64,000 bases of DNA from Leucobacter massiliensis. GTDB taxonomy: Bacteria > Actinomycetota > Actinomycetes > Actinomycetales > Microbacteriaceae. The notes beneath the pieces are model-generated. The model made no database searches, was not told the origin of the DNA, and worked only from the letters and a program-made list of their open reading frames with translations. Both the position numbers and the translations under genes were made by a program. Location of the stretch: positions 62,001 through 126,000 of the forward strand of contig NZ_MWZD01000012.1 of NCBI RefSeq assembly GCF_002982315.1, read 5' to 3'. Positions within the stretch are counted from its first letter, which is position 1. Each line of letters starts with the position of its first letter. Positions 9,276 to 17,388 of this stretch are shown piece by piece.

Positions 9276-10063
9276 AGGCCCCTCCAGAAGTCCTGGTCGA
9301 TGCCCGGTGCCTCCCCGGGTGCCGCGGACCGCGCGGGGGCGGTGTGCGGTGCGGCAGGAGGCGCGGAGGCAGCGCGCCCGCCGCCGCGAGGCTGCGTCGA
9401 GCGGGACGGCGCGAGCTGGAAGCGCAGCGCCGTCTGCCCGATGGTGATGACGATGCCGGGGGCGAGCGCCGCCTCGCGGAAGCGCTGCCCGTCGATCTTG
9501 GAGCCGTTCGTCGACCCCAGGTCTCGGGCGATCCCGGCCTTGCCGTCCCACACGATCTCGAGGTGCTTGCGGGAGGCCGCGCTGTCGGTGATCCGGATCC
9601 CGCAGTCGCTGCCGCGGCCCACCGTCGTCACGCCGCGCGCCAGCTCGTGCCGAGCGCCGTCGACCTCGATCACCGCGACCCAGTCGACGTCGCCCTCCAC
9701 GCGGGAGGCGTCGATCTCGAGCACGCCAGGGGTCAGCGACGGGTCGGGGCGGAGCTCGACGTCGGCGTCGCCCATCAGCTGATAGCTCTGCCGCTTCGCG
9801 TGCTTCAGGACCACGCCTCGCAGCTCCTGCTCCAGGGTGCTGCCCAGGCCGCGGAGCCGCTCGGCGTCCTTCGGGGCGACGCGCACCGTGAAACGGTTCG
9901 GCGCGAGGACCCGGTCGCGGTCGACGACGACCGCGCCGATGTCGAGCTCCCGCTTCAGCGCCGAGGCGATCTCGACGGGCTGCACGCCGGAGCGGAAGGT
10001 ACGCGCGAAGGCGCCGTTGACGGCGCGTTCGAGGCCGCGCTCGACGCTGTCCAGAATGCCCAC
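9272..10063 (-). CDS. fhaA: FhaA: DUF3662 and FHA domain protein
   Basis: A 263-residue cytoplasmic protein, first gene of the minus-strand cluster. Residues 1 to about 120 match the DUF3662 domain found with FHA proteins (MGILDSVERGLERAVNGAF at the start, then a VQPVEIASALKREL region). A linker follows, then a C-terminal FHA domain with TVGRGSDCGIRI, AASRKHLEIVW and LGSTNGSKIDG. In mycobacteria FhaA binds phosphorylated pseudokinase MviN and controls lipid II flipping; a similar role is inferred. GTG 10063 is preferred: it has GGGAGGGAG about 8 bases upstream and begins exactly at the conserved start, whereas the open frame upstream is Arg-rich and unsupported. A short Pro/Ala C-terminal tail follows the FHA domain. 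Confidence 0.88.
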   Translation of the reverse strand: MGILDSVERGLERAVNGAFARTFRSGVQPVEIASALKRELDIGAVVVDRDRVLAPNRFTVRVAPKDAERLRGLGSTLEQELRGVVLKHAKRQSYQLMGDADVELRPDPSLTPGVLEIDASRVEGDVDWVAVIEVDGARHELARGVTTVGRGSDCGIRITDSAASRKHLEIVWDGKAGIARDLGSTNGSKIDGQRFREAALAPGIVITIGQTALRFQLAPSRSTQPRGGGRAASAPPAAPHTAPARSAAPGEAPGIDQDFWRGL

Positions 10064-10162
10064 GCGCCGCTCCCTCCCGCCTGCTCGATGTCGATCGGTC
10101 CTGCTCGGCGCACGTGTCGGCACGCCGGTATGGCCCTAGTTTAGCCAGCAGTGTAGCCCGCT

Positions 10163-10192
10163 TTGGTGTGAGGGCCCCGGTCCTGATAGGCT
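10163..10192 (+). promoter_or_regulatory. putative promoter of tRNA-Leu
   Basis: TTGGTG at 10163-10168 and TAGGCT at 10187-10192 are separated by 18 bases and lie 40 bases before the tRNA. The same TAGGCT hexamer recurs as a likely -10 box elsewhere in this window. Confidence 0.5.
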
Positions 10193-10231
10193 AGGGGAGT
10201 TGTCCAGCGCTCCGGTGCCGGACGGCGACTC

Positions 10232-10315
10232 GCGCGAGTGGCGGAATTGGCAGACGCGCTGGCTTCAGGTGCCAGTGCCCGCAAGGGCGTGGGGGTTCAA
10301 GTCCCCCCTCGCGCA
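10232..10315 (+). tRNA. tRNA-Leu (CAG anticodon)
   Basis: An 84-base tRNA. The acceptor stem GCGCGAG (10232-10238) pairs with CTCGCGC (10308-10314), and the discriminator is A. The anticodon stem CTGGC/GCCAG closes a loop TTCAGGT with CAG at 10266-10268. A long variable arm (TGCCCGCAAGGGCG region) marks it as a class II tRNA, which with CAG gives leucine. The T arm GGGGG-TTCAAGT-CCCCC is intact. CCA is not encoded: CGA follows the discriminator. Confidence 0.95.
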
Positions 10316-10325
10316 CGAGAGTATA

Positions 10326-10355
10326 AGAGGCAGGATCGCAGATCCTGCCTCTTTT
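10326..10355 (+). terminator. rho-independent terminator of tRNA-Leu
   Basis: A near-perfect 12-bp stem (AGAGGCAGGATC, 10326-10337, with GATCCTGCCTCT, 10341-10352) with a three-base loop, running into five T residues. It begins 11 bases after the tRNA. Confidence 0.9.
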
Positions 10356-10438
10356 TCGTGTGTGCGTGCGCGCGGGAGGACTTGAGCCCCCGCCCTGGGA
10401 CGCGGCGGTCACGACTCCGCGCCGTCGTTCGCGGTGGC

Positions 10439-11632
10439 TCAGAGGCGTTCGATGATGGTCGCGTTCGCCATGCCGCCACCCTCGCAGACCGCCTGCAGGC
10501 CGTAGCGCCCGCCAGTGGCTTCGAGGTATGCGAGGAGGTTGCCCATCAGCCTGGCACCGGAGGCGCCCAGCGGGTGCCCGATCGCGATCGCCCCTCCCCA
10601 CGGGTTGAGCTTCGCGGGGTCAGCGCCCACCTCTGTCGCCCACGCCAGCGGCACGGAGGCGAAGGCCTCGTTCACCTCGTAGGCGTCCATGTCTTCGATG
10701 GTGAGGCCGGTGCGCTGGAGGATCTTGCGGGTTGCGGGGATCGGGCCGGTCAGCATGAAGAGCGGATCGTCGCCGACCACGGCGAAGGCGTGGAAGCGGG
10801 CCCGGGGGGTGAGACCGAGTTCGCCGGCCTTCTCCTCGCTCATGATGAGGAGCGCGCTCGCCCCGTCGGTGAGCGGGGAGGCGTTGCCCGCGGTGATGTT
10901 CCACGCGATCTGCGGAAACCGTGCCGCCATCGCCTCGCTGTAGTAGGCGGGCTTCAGGCCCGCAAGCGCCTCGACGGTGGTGCCCGGCCGCACGGTCTCG
11001 TCGGAGGAGTGCAGGCGGGCCCCGCCATCGGCTCCGGTGACCTCGATCGGCACGATCGTCCCGGCGAAGCGCCCCTCGGCGCCTGCTGCTGCCGCGCGGC
11101 GATGGCTCTCGGCGGCGAAGGCGTCGAGCGTGTCGCGGCTGAACCCCCACTTCGCGGCGATCAGCTCCGCGGAGATGCCCTGGTGCACGAGCCCCTCCGG
11201 GTAGCGGGCGCGGATGCCGGGGGAGTGCGGATCGCCTGCGGCGTCGGACGTGCCGAGCGGCACCCGGCTCATGGACTCCACGCCGGCGGCGATGACGATG
11301 TCGTAGGCACCGGCGATCACGCCCTGCGCGGCGAAGTGGGCGGCCTGCTGGCTTGAGCCGCACTGCCGGTCCACCGTGGTCGCGGGCACGGTCTCGGCGA
11401 AGCCGGCGGAGAGCAGCGCGTGCCGCCCCACGTTCCAGCTCTGCTCGCCGACCTGCCCGAAGGTGCCCATGATCACGTCGTCCACCTGCGCGGAGTCGAG
11501 CGCGTTGCGTTCGAGCAGGGAGCGCAGCACGTGGGCGGCGAGGTCAACGGGGTGCACGCCCGAGAGGGCTCCGCCGGGCTTGCCCCGGCCGAAGGCGGAG
11601 CGGACGGCGTCGACGATGACGGCGGTGGGCAT
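10439..11632 (-). CDS. acetyl-CoA C-acyltransferase (thiolase II family)
   Basis: A 397-residue thiolase, full length for the family. Thiolases cleave 3-ketoacyl-CoA with free CoA or condense two acetyl-CoA. Visible catalytic features: nucleophile Cys91 in DRQCGSSQQA, His in GGAIAIGHPLGASGARL, and the second Cys in AVCEGGGMANA near the C-terminus. The NPWGGAIA and VNEAFA motifs are also present. The sequence resembles the FadA-type thiolases used in fatty-acid and sterol side-chain degradation in actinobacteria. A short-chain dehydrogenase on the same strand lies upstream with a 160-base gap, and the two could catalyse consecutive beta-oxidation steps (3-hydroxyacyl-CoA oxidation, then thiolysis). 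The exact chain-length preference cannot be read from the sequence. Confidence 0.88.
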   Translation of the reverse strand: MPTAVIVDAVRSAFGRGKPGGALSGVHPVDLAAHVLRSLLERNALDSAQVDDVIMGTFGQVGEQSWNVGRHALLSAGFAETVPATTVDRQCGSSQQAAHFAAQGVIAGAYDIVIAAGVESMSRVPLGTSDAAGDPHSPGIRARYPEGLVHQGISAELIAAKWGFSRDTLDAFAAESHRRAAAAGAEGRFAGTIVPIEVTGADGGARLHSSDETVRPGTTVEALAGLKPAYYSEAMAARFPQIAWNITAGNASPLTDGASALLIMSEEKAGELGLTPRARFHAFAVVGDDPLFMLTGPIPATRKILQRTGLTIEDMDAYEVNEAFASVPLAWATEVGADPAKLNPWGGAIAIGHPLGASGARLMGNLLAYLEATGGRYGLQAVCEGGGMANATIIERL

Positions 11633-11792
11633 GATTCAACGACCTTTCAACGCGGCGGCGGCGGATCGAACGGCCGGATTCGAGCGTGCGCGGATCCGGC
11701 TCGGCCACGCTGGGCCAGCGCCGCCGGTGCCGTCGCGCGGGAGCCGACGGCGCGGATCGCGGCGCCTCCCAGCCGGGCTGTCGTCTCCCCGC

Positions 11793-12548
11793 TCATCGCG
11801 GCCCCATCCGGATCGCGCCGTCGAGGCGGATCGTCTCGCCGTTGAGGTAGTCGTTGTCGATGATGGCGAGCACCATCTTCGCGTACTCCCCGGGGGCTGC
11901 GAGCCGCTGCGGGAAGACGACGCTCTCTGCGAGACCCTGACGGACTTCCTCGCTGAGGGACGCCATCATCGGAGTGTCGACGATGCCGGGCGCGATCGTG
12001 TTCACGCGGATCCCGTTTCTGGCGAGATCCCGCGCCGCCTGGATGGTGAGGCTCGCGACGCCGCCCTTGGATGCGGCGTAGGCGGCCTGACCGATCTGGC
12101 CCTCGAAGGCGGCCACCGAGGCGGTGTTGACGATGACCCCGCGCTGGCCCTGCGCGTCGGGCGGGGCGGCTGCGATCCGCTCCGCCGCGAGGCGGAGCAC
12201 GTTGAAGGTGTCGACCAGATTCACCTCGACGGTGCTGCGGAAGAGTCCGAGGTCGTGCGGGCCGCGGCTCGACAGGATGCGCTGCGCGGGGGCGATCCCG
12301 GCGCAGTTGACGGCGATGCGCAGCGGTTGCTCGTCCGAGAGGGTGTCGAGCGCTGCACGCACCTCCGCCTCGGAGGTCACGTCGGCGGAGACGAGCCGCA
12401 CGCCGGGTGGCGGAACCGGTTTATCGATGGAGTCCGCCAGATCCAGGCCGATCACCGTGGCGCCGTGCGCTGCGAGCGCCGCCGCTGAGGCCGCGCCCAG
12501 GCCGGATGCCGCCCCCGTGACGATCGCCGAGCTGCGACCCGGTTCCAT
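11793..12548 (-). CDS. short-chain dehydrogenase, 3-hydroxyacyl-CoA dehydrogenase type
   Basis: A 251-residue NAD(P)-dependent short-chain dehydrogenase. Cofactor motif TGAASGLGAASA is at the N-terminus, NCAGIAPA follows, and the active site Ser-Tyr-Lys is visible as TASVAAF ... YAASKGG. The pattern DLADS after the first beta strand favours NAD, and the overall sequence resembles HSD17B10-like 3-hydroxyacyl-CoA dehydrogenases (FEGQIGQAAYAASKGG). It precedes the thiolase on the same strand, which supports an acyl-CoA degradation role. The ATG at 12548 has GGAGG about 8 bases upstream and is preferred over an upstream start whose extra 47 residues look non-coding. Confidence 0.87.
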   Translation of the reverse strand: MEPGRSSAIVTGAASGLGAASAAALAAHGATVIGLDLADSIDKPVPPPGVRLVSADVTSEAEVRAALDTLSDEQPLRIAVNCAGIAPAQRILSSRGPHDLGLFRSTVEVNLVDTFNVLRLAAERIAAAPPDAQGQRGVIVNTASVAAFEGQIGQAAYAASKGGVASLTIQAARDLARNGIRVNTIAPGIVDTPMMASLSEEVRQGLAESVVFPQRLAAPGEYAKMVLAIIDNDYLNGETIRLDGAIRMGPR

Positions 12549-12785
12549 GCGTTCCTCCCGTCCGGCGTCCTCGCCGATGATGTGACGTTCGCTGAGTGAG
12601 CCCTTGCGGAGAATGCGATACCAGAAGTGTATGGAGGGGCGCCGGCAGTCGCCAGCTCGCGTGCCGGCTGTGCGGATCGCCTCCCGCATCGGCTGATGCG
12701 CCTGGTCCCGGCGTCCCGGCGTCCCGGCGTCCCGGTTCGCCGCGTGAGGCCGACGCGAGCCGGGAGGCTTGCGAGGCTCGTCACT

Positions 12786-12810
12786 ACTGTCTATATTGGG
12801 TATAGATAGT
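12786..12810. promoter_or_regulatory. inverted repeat, probable GntR (YtrA-type) operator over the promoter
   Basis: TCTATA and TATAGA flank TTGGG (12790-12806). Extending outward, the arms ACTGTCTATA and TATAGATAGT match at nine of ten positions. The site is markedly A/T rich in this GC-rich region, contains likely -10 sequences and lies 18 bases before the GntR gene. YtrA-family regulators usually repress their own operon through such a site. Confidence 0.65.
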
Positions 12811-12827
12811 TGGTGATCGGAGGCCGG

Positions 12828-13208
12828 ATGGAACTGCGCGTGCTCGTCTCGCAGACCTCGGGCGTGCCCCTCTACGAGCAGATCGTCGAGCAGCTGCGGC
12901 AGCAGATCCTGGCCGGCGAGCTGGAGGCGGGCGCGGCGCTCCCGTCACTGCGCGCGCTCGCCGCCGAGCTGCGGGTGAGCCTCATCACGACGACCCGCGC
13001 GTACAACGAGCTCGCCGCCGAGGGGCTGATCGTCAACGTCCCCGCCCGCGGATCGTTCGTCGCTGAGCTCGATCCGGATCGAGCCCGGCAGGGCGCGCTG
13101 AATCACGCACGCGACGGACTGCGGCAGCTCGTCGCCCGCGCCCGCCCGACCGGGCTGGTGAGCCTCGAAGAACTGACCCGGATGCTGAAGGAGGAGTGGG
13201 AGAGATGA
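12828..13208 (+). CDS. GntR-family regulator, YtrA subfamily
   Basis: A 126-residue regulator: a winged helix-turn-helix at about residues 10-75 (PLYEQIVEQLRQQILAGELEAG, then LPSLRALAAELRVS and the Phe-Val wing) and only a short alpha-helical tail, as in the YtrA subfamily that lacks a large effector domain. YtrA-type proteins repress adjacent ABC transporter genes and respond to cell-envelope antibiotics or unknown signals. Start 12828 has GGAGG 6 bases upstream; an in-frame ATG 18 bases earlier lacks a good site. It overlaps the next gene by ATGA and sits behind the 12786-12810 inverted repeat, so autoregulation of the three-gene operon is likely. Confidence 0.9.
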   Translation: MELRVLVSQTSGVPLYEQIVEQLRQQILAGELEAGAALPSLRALAAELRVSLITTTRAYNELAAEGLIVNVPARGSFVAELDPDRARQGALNHARDGLRQLVARARPTGLVSLEELTRMLKEEWER

Positions 13209-14059
13209 ACGCCATCGCAACCGAAGCGGCCGTGCGAGCCGAGGGGCTCGCGAAGCACCGGGGCACCTTCACCCTCGGGCCGCTCGATCTGACGATCCCG
13301 CGCGGCTTCGTCACGGGCATGGTCGGCGCGAACGGCTCCGGCAAGACCACCACGCTACGCACGCTGCTCGGGCTGATGCGCCCCGACGCGGGAACCGTGT
13401 CGATGCCACCGCTCGAGCGCGTGGGGATCGTGTTCGACCAGCCCTTCGTGCTGCCCGACTGGCGGGTGCGCGACGCAGCAGCCGCCTACGCCGCATTCCG
13501 CTCCGGCTGGGACGGGCCGCACTTCGAGGGCTTGTGCCGGCGGTTCGGGATCGATCCGGCCGCGAAGGTGAAGGATCTCTCGCGCGGCGAGGGCAACAAG
13601 CTCATGATCGCCCTGGCGATGGGCAACCACCCCGAGCTGCTGATCCTCGACGAGCCGACGAGCGGTCTCGACCCCGCCGCCCGCGCCGACCTCATCGATC
13701 TGCTGCGCGAGCACATGCAGCGCGAGGACGCGACCGTGCTGTTCTCCACGCACATCACCAGCGACCTGGAGCACTTCGCGGATCACCTCGTGTTCATCGA
13801 CGGTGGTCAGCTCGTCTACGCGGGCACGCTCGACGAGCTCGCGGCCGACTTCGCCTACGTCCACGGCACCCTCGACGGTCTCACCGCCGAGAACGCTCCG
13901 CTGATCCGGGGCCTGCGCCGCGGGCAGGGAAGCTTCGACGGGATCATCCGCACGCGAGACTCCGCCGCGTTCGGCTCCGCAGTGCAGCTCGACGCCCCCA
14001 GCATCGAGCAGATCGTCGTCCACCATCAACAGCACCGGGAAGGAGCACCGCTGTCATGA
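13205..14059 (+). CDS. ABC transporter ATP-binding protein (YtrB-like)
   Basis: A 284-residue nucleotide-binding subunit. Walker A is GANGSGKTTT, the signature is a variant LSRGEGNKLMIALA in place of LSGGQ, and Walker B reads LLILDEPTSGLDP followed by the FSTHIT switch histidine. The LSRGE-type signature and a C-terminal extension of about 70 residues are typical of GntR-linked export ATPases such as YtrB. It partners with the membrane protein encoded next (ATGA overlap). The substrate is unknown; related systems protect against antibiotics that target the envelope. Confidence 0.88.
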   Translation: MNAIATEAAVRAEGLAKHRGTFTLGPLDLTIPRGFVTGMVGANGSGKTTTLRTLLGLMRPDAGTVSMPPLERVGIVFDQPFVLPDWRVRDAAAAYAAFRSGWDGPHFEGLCRRFGIDPAAKVKDLSRGEGNKLMIALAMGNHPELLILDEPTSGLDPAARADLIDLLREHMQREDATVLFSTHITSDLEHFADHLVFIDGGQLVYAGTLDELAADFAYVHGTLDGLTAENAPLIRGLRRGQGSFDGIIRTRDSAAFGSAVQLDAPSIEQIVVHHQQHREGAPLS

Positions 14060-14721
14060 CCGTCCTCGCGCGCCGGATCGGCCTGGATCTGCGCTCCCTG
14101 CGCCCCTACGCACGGCAGGGCCTGTTCGCTCTCGTCATCATCTTCCTGCCCGTGCTCGTCTCACCGGAGCACGACACCTCCGGCATGGTCTTCGCAGCCG
14201 TCGTGCTCGCCGCGGCCATCGGCCCGCAGTATCTCTTCAGCAATGACGAGCGTGGCCGCCTCGACACCCTTTACGCGGCGCTCGGCGTCCCCCGCGCCCG
14301 CACCGTGTGGGGCCGGTATGCGAGCTGCCTGCTGCTCGTGATCGGTCTCGCCGCCGTCGCCCTGCTCCTCTCCTGGGGTCTGGCCGAGATCCTGGGATCC
14401 TCGCTCGATCTCGAGCTGCTCGGGCCGCTCGCCGTCGGGGGCATCGCCCTCGCCGGGCTGGTGATGTGCGTGCAGCTCCCGGTGTTCTTCGCGGTCGGGT
14501 TCACCCGCGCCCGCCCCATCACCTTCCTCGCCCTCGCACTCGTCGTCGCCGCGTTCCTCGCCCCAGCCCTGCTGTCTCCCGAACTCGCCGCAGCCGCACT
14601 GGAGTGGGTCGCCGGAGCGAGCGCTGGCATCCTGATGCTGCTCGCGCTCCTGGTCCTCGCCGTCGCGGTCGCGGGCTCGGCGGCGGTGTCCGTGCGGCTG
14701 TACGCGCGCCGCGACCTCTGA
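14056..14721 (+). CDS. ABC-2 type permease
   Basis: A 221-residue membrane protein with six predicted hydrophobic segments (for example LFALVIIFLPVLV, MVFAAVVLAAAIG, LLLVIGLAAVALLLSW, ITFLALALVVAAFLAPALL, AGILMLLALLVLAVAVAGSAAV). The cytoplasmic SNDERGRLDTLYAALGVPR loop after the second segment is characteristic of ABC-2 permeases paired with YtrA/YtrB-type proteins. It completes the regulator-ATPase-permease operon, starting inside the stop of the ATPase gene. The export substrate is not identifiable. Confidence 0.8.
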   Translation: MTVLARRIGLDLRSLRPYARQGLFALVIIFLPVLVSPEHDTSGMVFAAVVLAAAIGPQYLFSNDERGRLDTLYAALGVPRARTVWGRYASCLLLVIGLAAVALLLSWGLAEILGSSLDLELLGPLAVGGIALAGLVMCVQLPVFFAVGFTRARPITFLALALVVAAFLAPALLSPELAAAALEWVAGASAGILMLLALLVLAVAVAGSAAVSVRLYARRDL

Positions 14722-14750
14722 GCTCGTCCGCGCCCGGGCCGGCCGAAGCG

Positions 14751-15533
14751 TCACGCGCCGTCGTCGGCCTGCTCCGTGGTTCGCCGCCGCAGCTCGGCGA
14801 GCATCTGCCGCTGCGCGGGGTTCAGGCGGTCCCGCACGTAGGCGTCGACCAGTTCCCCGGCCGCCCCCAGTTCCAGGCCCCCTTCGGCGTCGGCGAGCCC
14901 CGCCAGCGCTTCACCGAGCAGGGAACTGAAGCGCTCGATCAGCTCGGCGACCTCCCCGGCCGGCGTTTCGGCGTCGAGGCGAGCGAAGCGGCCGGTGAGT
15001 TCGGCGATGGCCTGCGCGTGCGCGTCGTCGCTGAGACGCGAGTAGACGGAGCTGAGCCAGGGCAGGCCGCTCTCGCCGGCGAGATGCGCGAGCAGCACCG
15101 ACTGGTCGCGGTCCATCTCGATGAGCTCGGCCGGCAGCCGGGCCGATCGGAGCACCGAGAGGAACGGGGCGAGTTCGGGCGGGGCGTCGAGCGCGGCCCG
15201 GTGCTCCCGGAGGGTTGCGATGACCGCGCGCTGGCGGGTGAGCCGCTCGATCTGCGCGGCGAGCTCGGCATCGAGCTCCTCCAGCACGGCGGCGTCTCCG
15301 TCCGCGTCGCCGCAGGGCGCCGCGGCCTCGTCGAGCAGTTGCGGCATGCGATCGAGGGGAACGCCGATCGAGGCGAGGCGACGGATCCGCAGCACCCGCA
15401 CGAGGTGATGCACATCGTACTCGCGATAGCCGTTCGCGCGGCGCCTCGGCTCGGGGAGGAGGCCCCGCTGGTGGTAGTGGCGCAGTGCGCGCACCGTCAC
15501 TCCGGCGAGCCGCGCGAGTTCTCCGCTATGCAC
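14751..15533 (-). CDS. MerR-family regulator
   Basis: A 260-residue regulator with an N-terminal MerR helix-turn-helix (HSGELARLAGVTVRALRHYHQRGLLPEP, then NGYREYDVHHLVRVLRIRRLASIGVPL), a long helix, and a C-terminal region of about 150 residues resembling a TipAS-like effector-binding helical domain. No cysteine cluster for metal binding is seen, so a drug or organic effector is more likely. The start is taken as GTG 15533 because GGGGAG ends 6 bases upstream and the sequence begins exactly at the HTH; it overlaps the MFS stop by 8 bases. ATG 15548 is possible but lies on that ribosome-binding site. It probably controls the MFS exporter it is coupled to. Confidence 0.83.
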   Translation of the reverse strand: MHSGELARLAGVTVRALRHYHQRGLLPEPRRRANGYREYDVHHLVRVLRIRRLASIGVPLDRMPQLLDEAAAPCGDADGDAAVLEELDAELAAQIERLTRQRAVIATLREHRAALDAPPELAPFLSVLRSARLPAELIEMDRDQSVLLAHLAGESGLPWLSSVYSRLSDDAHAQAIAELTGRFARLDAETPAGEVAELIERFSSLLGEALAGLADAEGGLELGAAGELVDAYVRDRLNPAQRQMLAELRRRTTEQADDGA

Positions 15534-16824
15534 CGTGCGCCTCCCCATTCCGAGCCGGGCCGGCGCCGGCAGCGGTGTCATGATCGTTGCCGTGGTCTCC
15601 GTCGTCGCCCGCCCCCTCCCGGTCAAGACTACGGAGCGGAGGCGCGAACACCCCCAGCAGCAGCGGCCCGATCCAGATCGCGGCGATCGCGATCGCCGCG
15701 GCCCCGAGGCCCGCGAACTCCGTGAGTAGCGCCGCCGCGACGATCCCGAGCGGCGGCGCCGCGGTCAGCAGCGCGTTCTGCGTGCCCATGATGCGCCCGC
15801 GCATCGCCTCCGGAATGCGCTCGATCATGAGCACCCCCACGAGGCTGCCGAACACCCCGCTCGCCGCGCCCAGGAGGGCCGCGCCGGCGAGCACTGCTCC
15901 GGGAGAAGCGAGGGCGGCGATCACCCCGAAACCCGCGCCGCTGCCGAGCACGCCTGCGAGCAGCCAGCCGCGGCGGCTCAGCCGCGTACCGGCCAGCGCG
16001 TAACCGCCGCCGCCGAGGAGCATTCCCGCAGCCAGCGCCGTGAGGACGAAGCCGAGCAGCTCGGGGCGCCCGATCTGCGTGAAGTAGACGGGAAGGATCA
16101 GCGCCTGCAGCGCGGCGAGCAGCAGCGCCGAGACGAGGCTGAGCGCGGTGGTGAGCAGGAGGAACGGGCTGCCGAGCAGCACCCGCCACCCGTCACGGAG
16201 CATCCGCCAGCCGCCCCGGGGAGCGGTCCCCTCCGCGCGCCCCGCGGCCGGGATCTCCCCGACCCGGCGGGGGATGAGCAGCGTGAGGAGGGCGGCCGCC
16301 AGCGAGGTCGCCGCGGTCACCCAGAGCGCCGCCGATGCGTCCCACAGCACGAGCAGCGTGCCGGCGACCGCCGGCCCGAGCAGGAGCGCGACGGCGCTGA
16401 GCGCCTCGCGCAGACCCATCAGCCGCTCCGCGGAGAGCCCGCCGCTGCGGACGACCGCCGGGAGCAGCGCCTCGCGCGCGGTCAGGCCCGGCACATCGCC
16501 GAGCGAGCCGATGATCCCGAACAGCACGAACCACCCGATGCTCAGCCCGGTGACGGCGTCGACGAGGGGGAGGGCGGCGACCGAGGCCCCCGAGACGAGA
16601 TCTGTGATGCACGAGGCCGTGCGCCGGTTGATCCGGTCGATGACGACGCCCATGACGAGCCCCGCGAAGACGGCGGGGACGGCCGAGGCCGCAGCGACCG
16701 CTCCGGCTCCGAGCGCGCTGCCCGTGATCTGGAGGACCAGCAGCGGCAACGCGACGCCGGCGATCGAGTTGCCCAGCAGCGACAGGAACGAGGATGCGAG
16801 ATAGACGGCGGGGATGGACTTCAT
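15526..16824 (-). CDS. MFS transporter, putative drug exporter
   Basis: A 432-residue major facilitator with about 12 hydrophobic segments. The N-terminal half shows VYLASSFLSLLGNSIAGVALPLLVLQITGS and the loop 2-3 motif GVVIDRINRR, typical of the MFS_3/enterobactin-exporter-like drug efflux group, and a second-half repeat near RIPEAMRGRIMG. It is followed by an overlapping MerR regulator, an arrangement common for drug-inducible efflux. The ATG at 16824 is preferred to one 15 bases upstream because it sits at the usual distance from GGGG. The gene is divergent from the Lrp gene at 16933, leaving a short shared control region. Confidence 0.85.
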   Translation of the reverse strand: MKSIPAVYLASSFLSLLGNSIAGVALPLLVLQITGSALGAGAVAAASAVPAVFAGLVMGVVIDRINRRTASCITDLVSGASVAALPLVDAVTGLSIGWFVLFGIIGSLGDVPGLTAREALLPAVVRSGGLSAERLMGLREALSAVALLLGPAVAGTLLVLWDASAALWVTAATSLAAALLTLLIPRRVGEIPAAGRAEGTAPRGGWRMLRDGWRVLLGSPFLLLTTALSLVSALLLAALQALILPVYFTQIGRPELLGFVLTALAAGMLLGGGGYALAGTRLSRRGWLLAGVLGSGAGFGVIAALASPGAVLAGAALLGAASGVFGSLVGVLMIERIPEAMRGRIMGTQNALLTAAPPLGIVAAALLTEFAGLGAAAIAIAAIWIGPLLLGVFAPPLRSLDREGAGDDGDHGNDHDTAAGAGPARNGEAHGA

Positions 16825-16932
16825 AGCCCCAGTCAGCACCCTGACGCAGGGGCGGGGTCAAGCGCTGCGACAATGATGGGGTGGAGGCGGTGCCGCCGGT
16901 GGCATCGTGCATCGACGCGGAGGGCGGACGGA

Positions 16933-17388
16933 ATGGTGGACGTGCGGATCGCGGACGAGGTCGACCGCCGGATCATCGACGCGCTCCGCGCCGACGGGCG
17001 GAGGCCGTTCCGCAAGATCGCTGCGGAGCTCGGCGTGAGCGAGTCGACGGTGCGGGCCCGCTACGCCCGGCTCTCCTCGCTCGGCATCCTGCAGGTCGTC
17101 GGCCTCGCGGACCTGCACACGGTGGGCGCCGTCGAAGGTCATGTCTCCGTGCAGGTCCTCGGCGGCGAAGCCCGGCGTGTCGCCGCCGAGCTCGGCCGCA
17201 GGCCCGAGGTGAAGCTCATTGCGGAGGCGGTGGGCTCGGCGGACCTGGTGCTCGACGTCGTGTTCCCCAACCTCGCGGCGTTCCAGCGGTTCATCACGAG
17301 TGAGCTGCCAGCGCTCGAGGGGGTGCGTCGTGTCGAGTTCCTGCGCACCGGAGAGGTCGTCAAGGACTCATACGTCTGGCAGGGCTGA
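16933..17388 (+). CDS. Lrp/AsnC-family regulator
   Basis: A 151-residue regulator with an N-terminal HTH (DEVDRRIIDALRADGRRPFRKIAAELGVSESTVRARYARLSS) and a C-terminal RAM effector domain with the usual ligand strand pattern (KLIAEAVGSADLVLDVVF). Lrp/AsnC proteins sense amino acids or related metabolites. Start 16933 has GGAGGG upstream and begins just before the HTH; the open frame from 16873 adds an unlikely Trp/Arg-rich leader. The 3' end overlaps the next Lrp gene, on the opposite strand, by 21 bases. Two Lrp genes facing each other next to a catabolic locus suggest control of that locus, as an inference. Confidence 0.87.
   Translation: MVDVRIADEVDRRIIDALRADGRRPFRKIAAELGVSESTVRARYARLSSLGILQVVGLADLHTVGAVEGHVSVQVLGGEARRVAAELGRRPEVKLIAEAVGSADLVLDVVFPNLAAFQRFITSELPALEGVRRVEFLRTGEVVKDSYVWQG

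Noticed and set aside
943-10063. Kinase - PBP - RodA - phosphatase - FHA cluster as a novel system
   Set aside because: It is the well-known actinobacterial cell-wall signalling cluster in its usual order.
13534-14721. Long plus-strand frame through the ATPase gene ending with the permease
   Set aside because: Only the part from ATG 14056 is coding; the earlier part is an Arg-rich reading of the ATPase gene in another frame.
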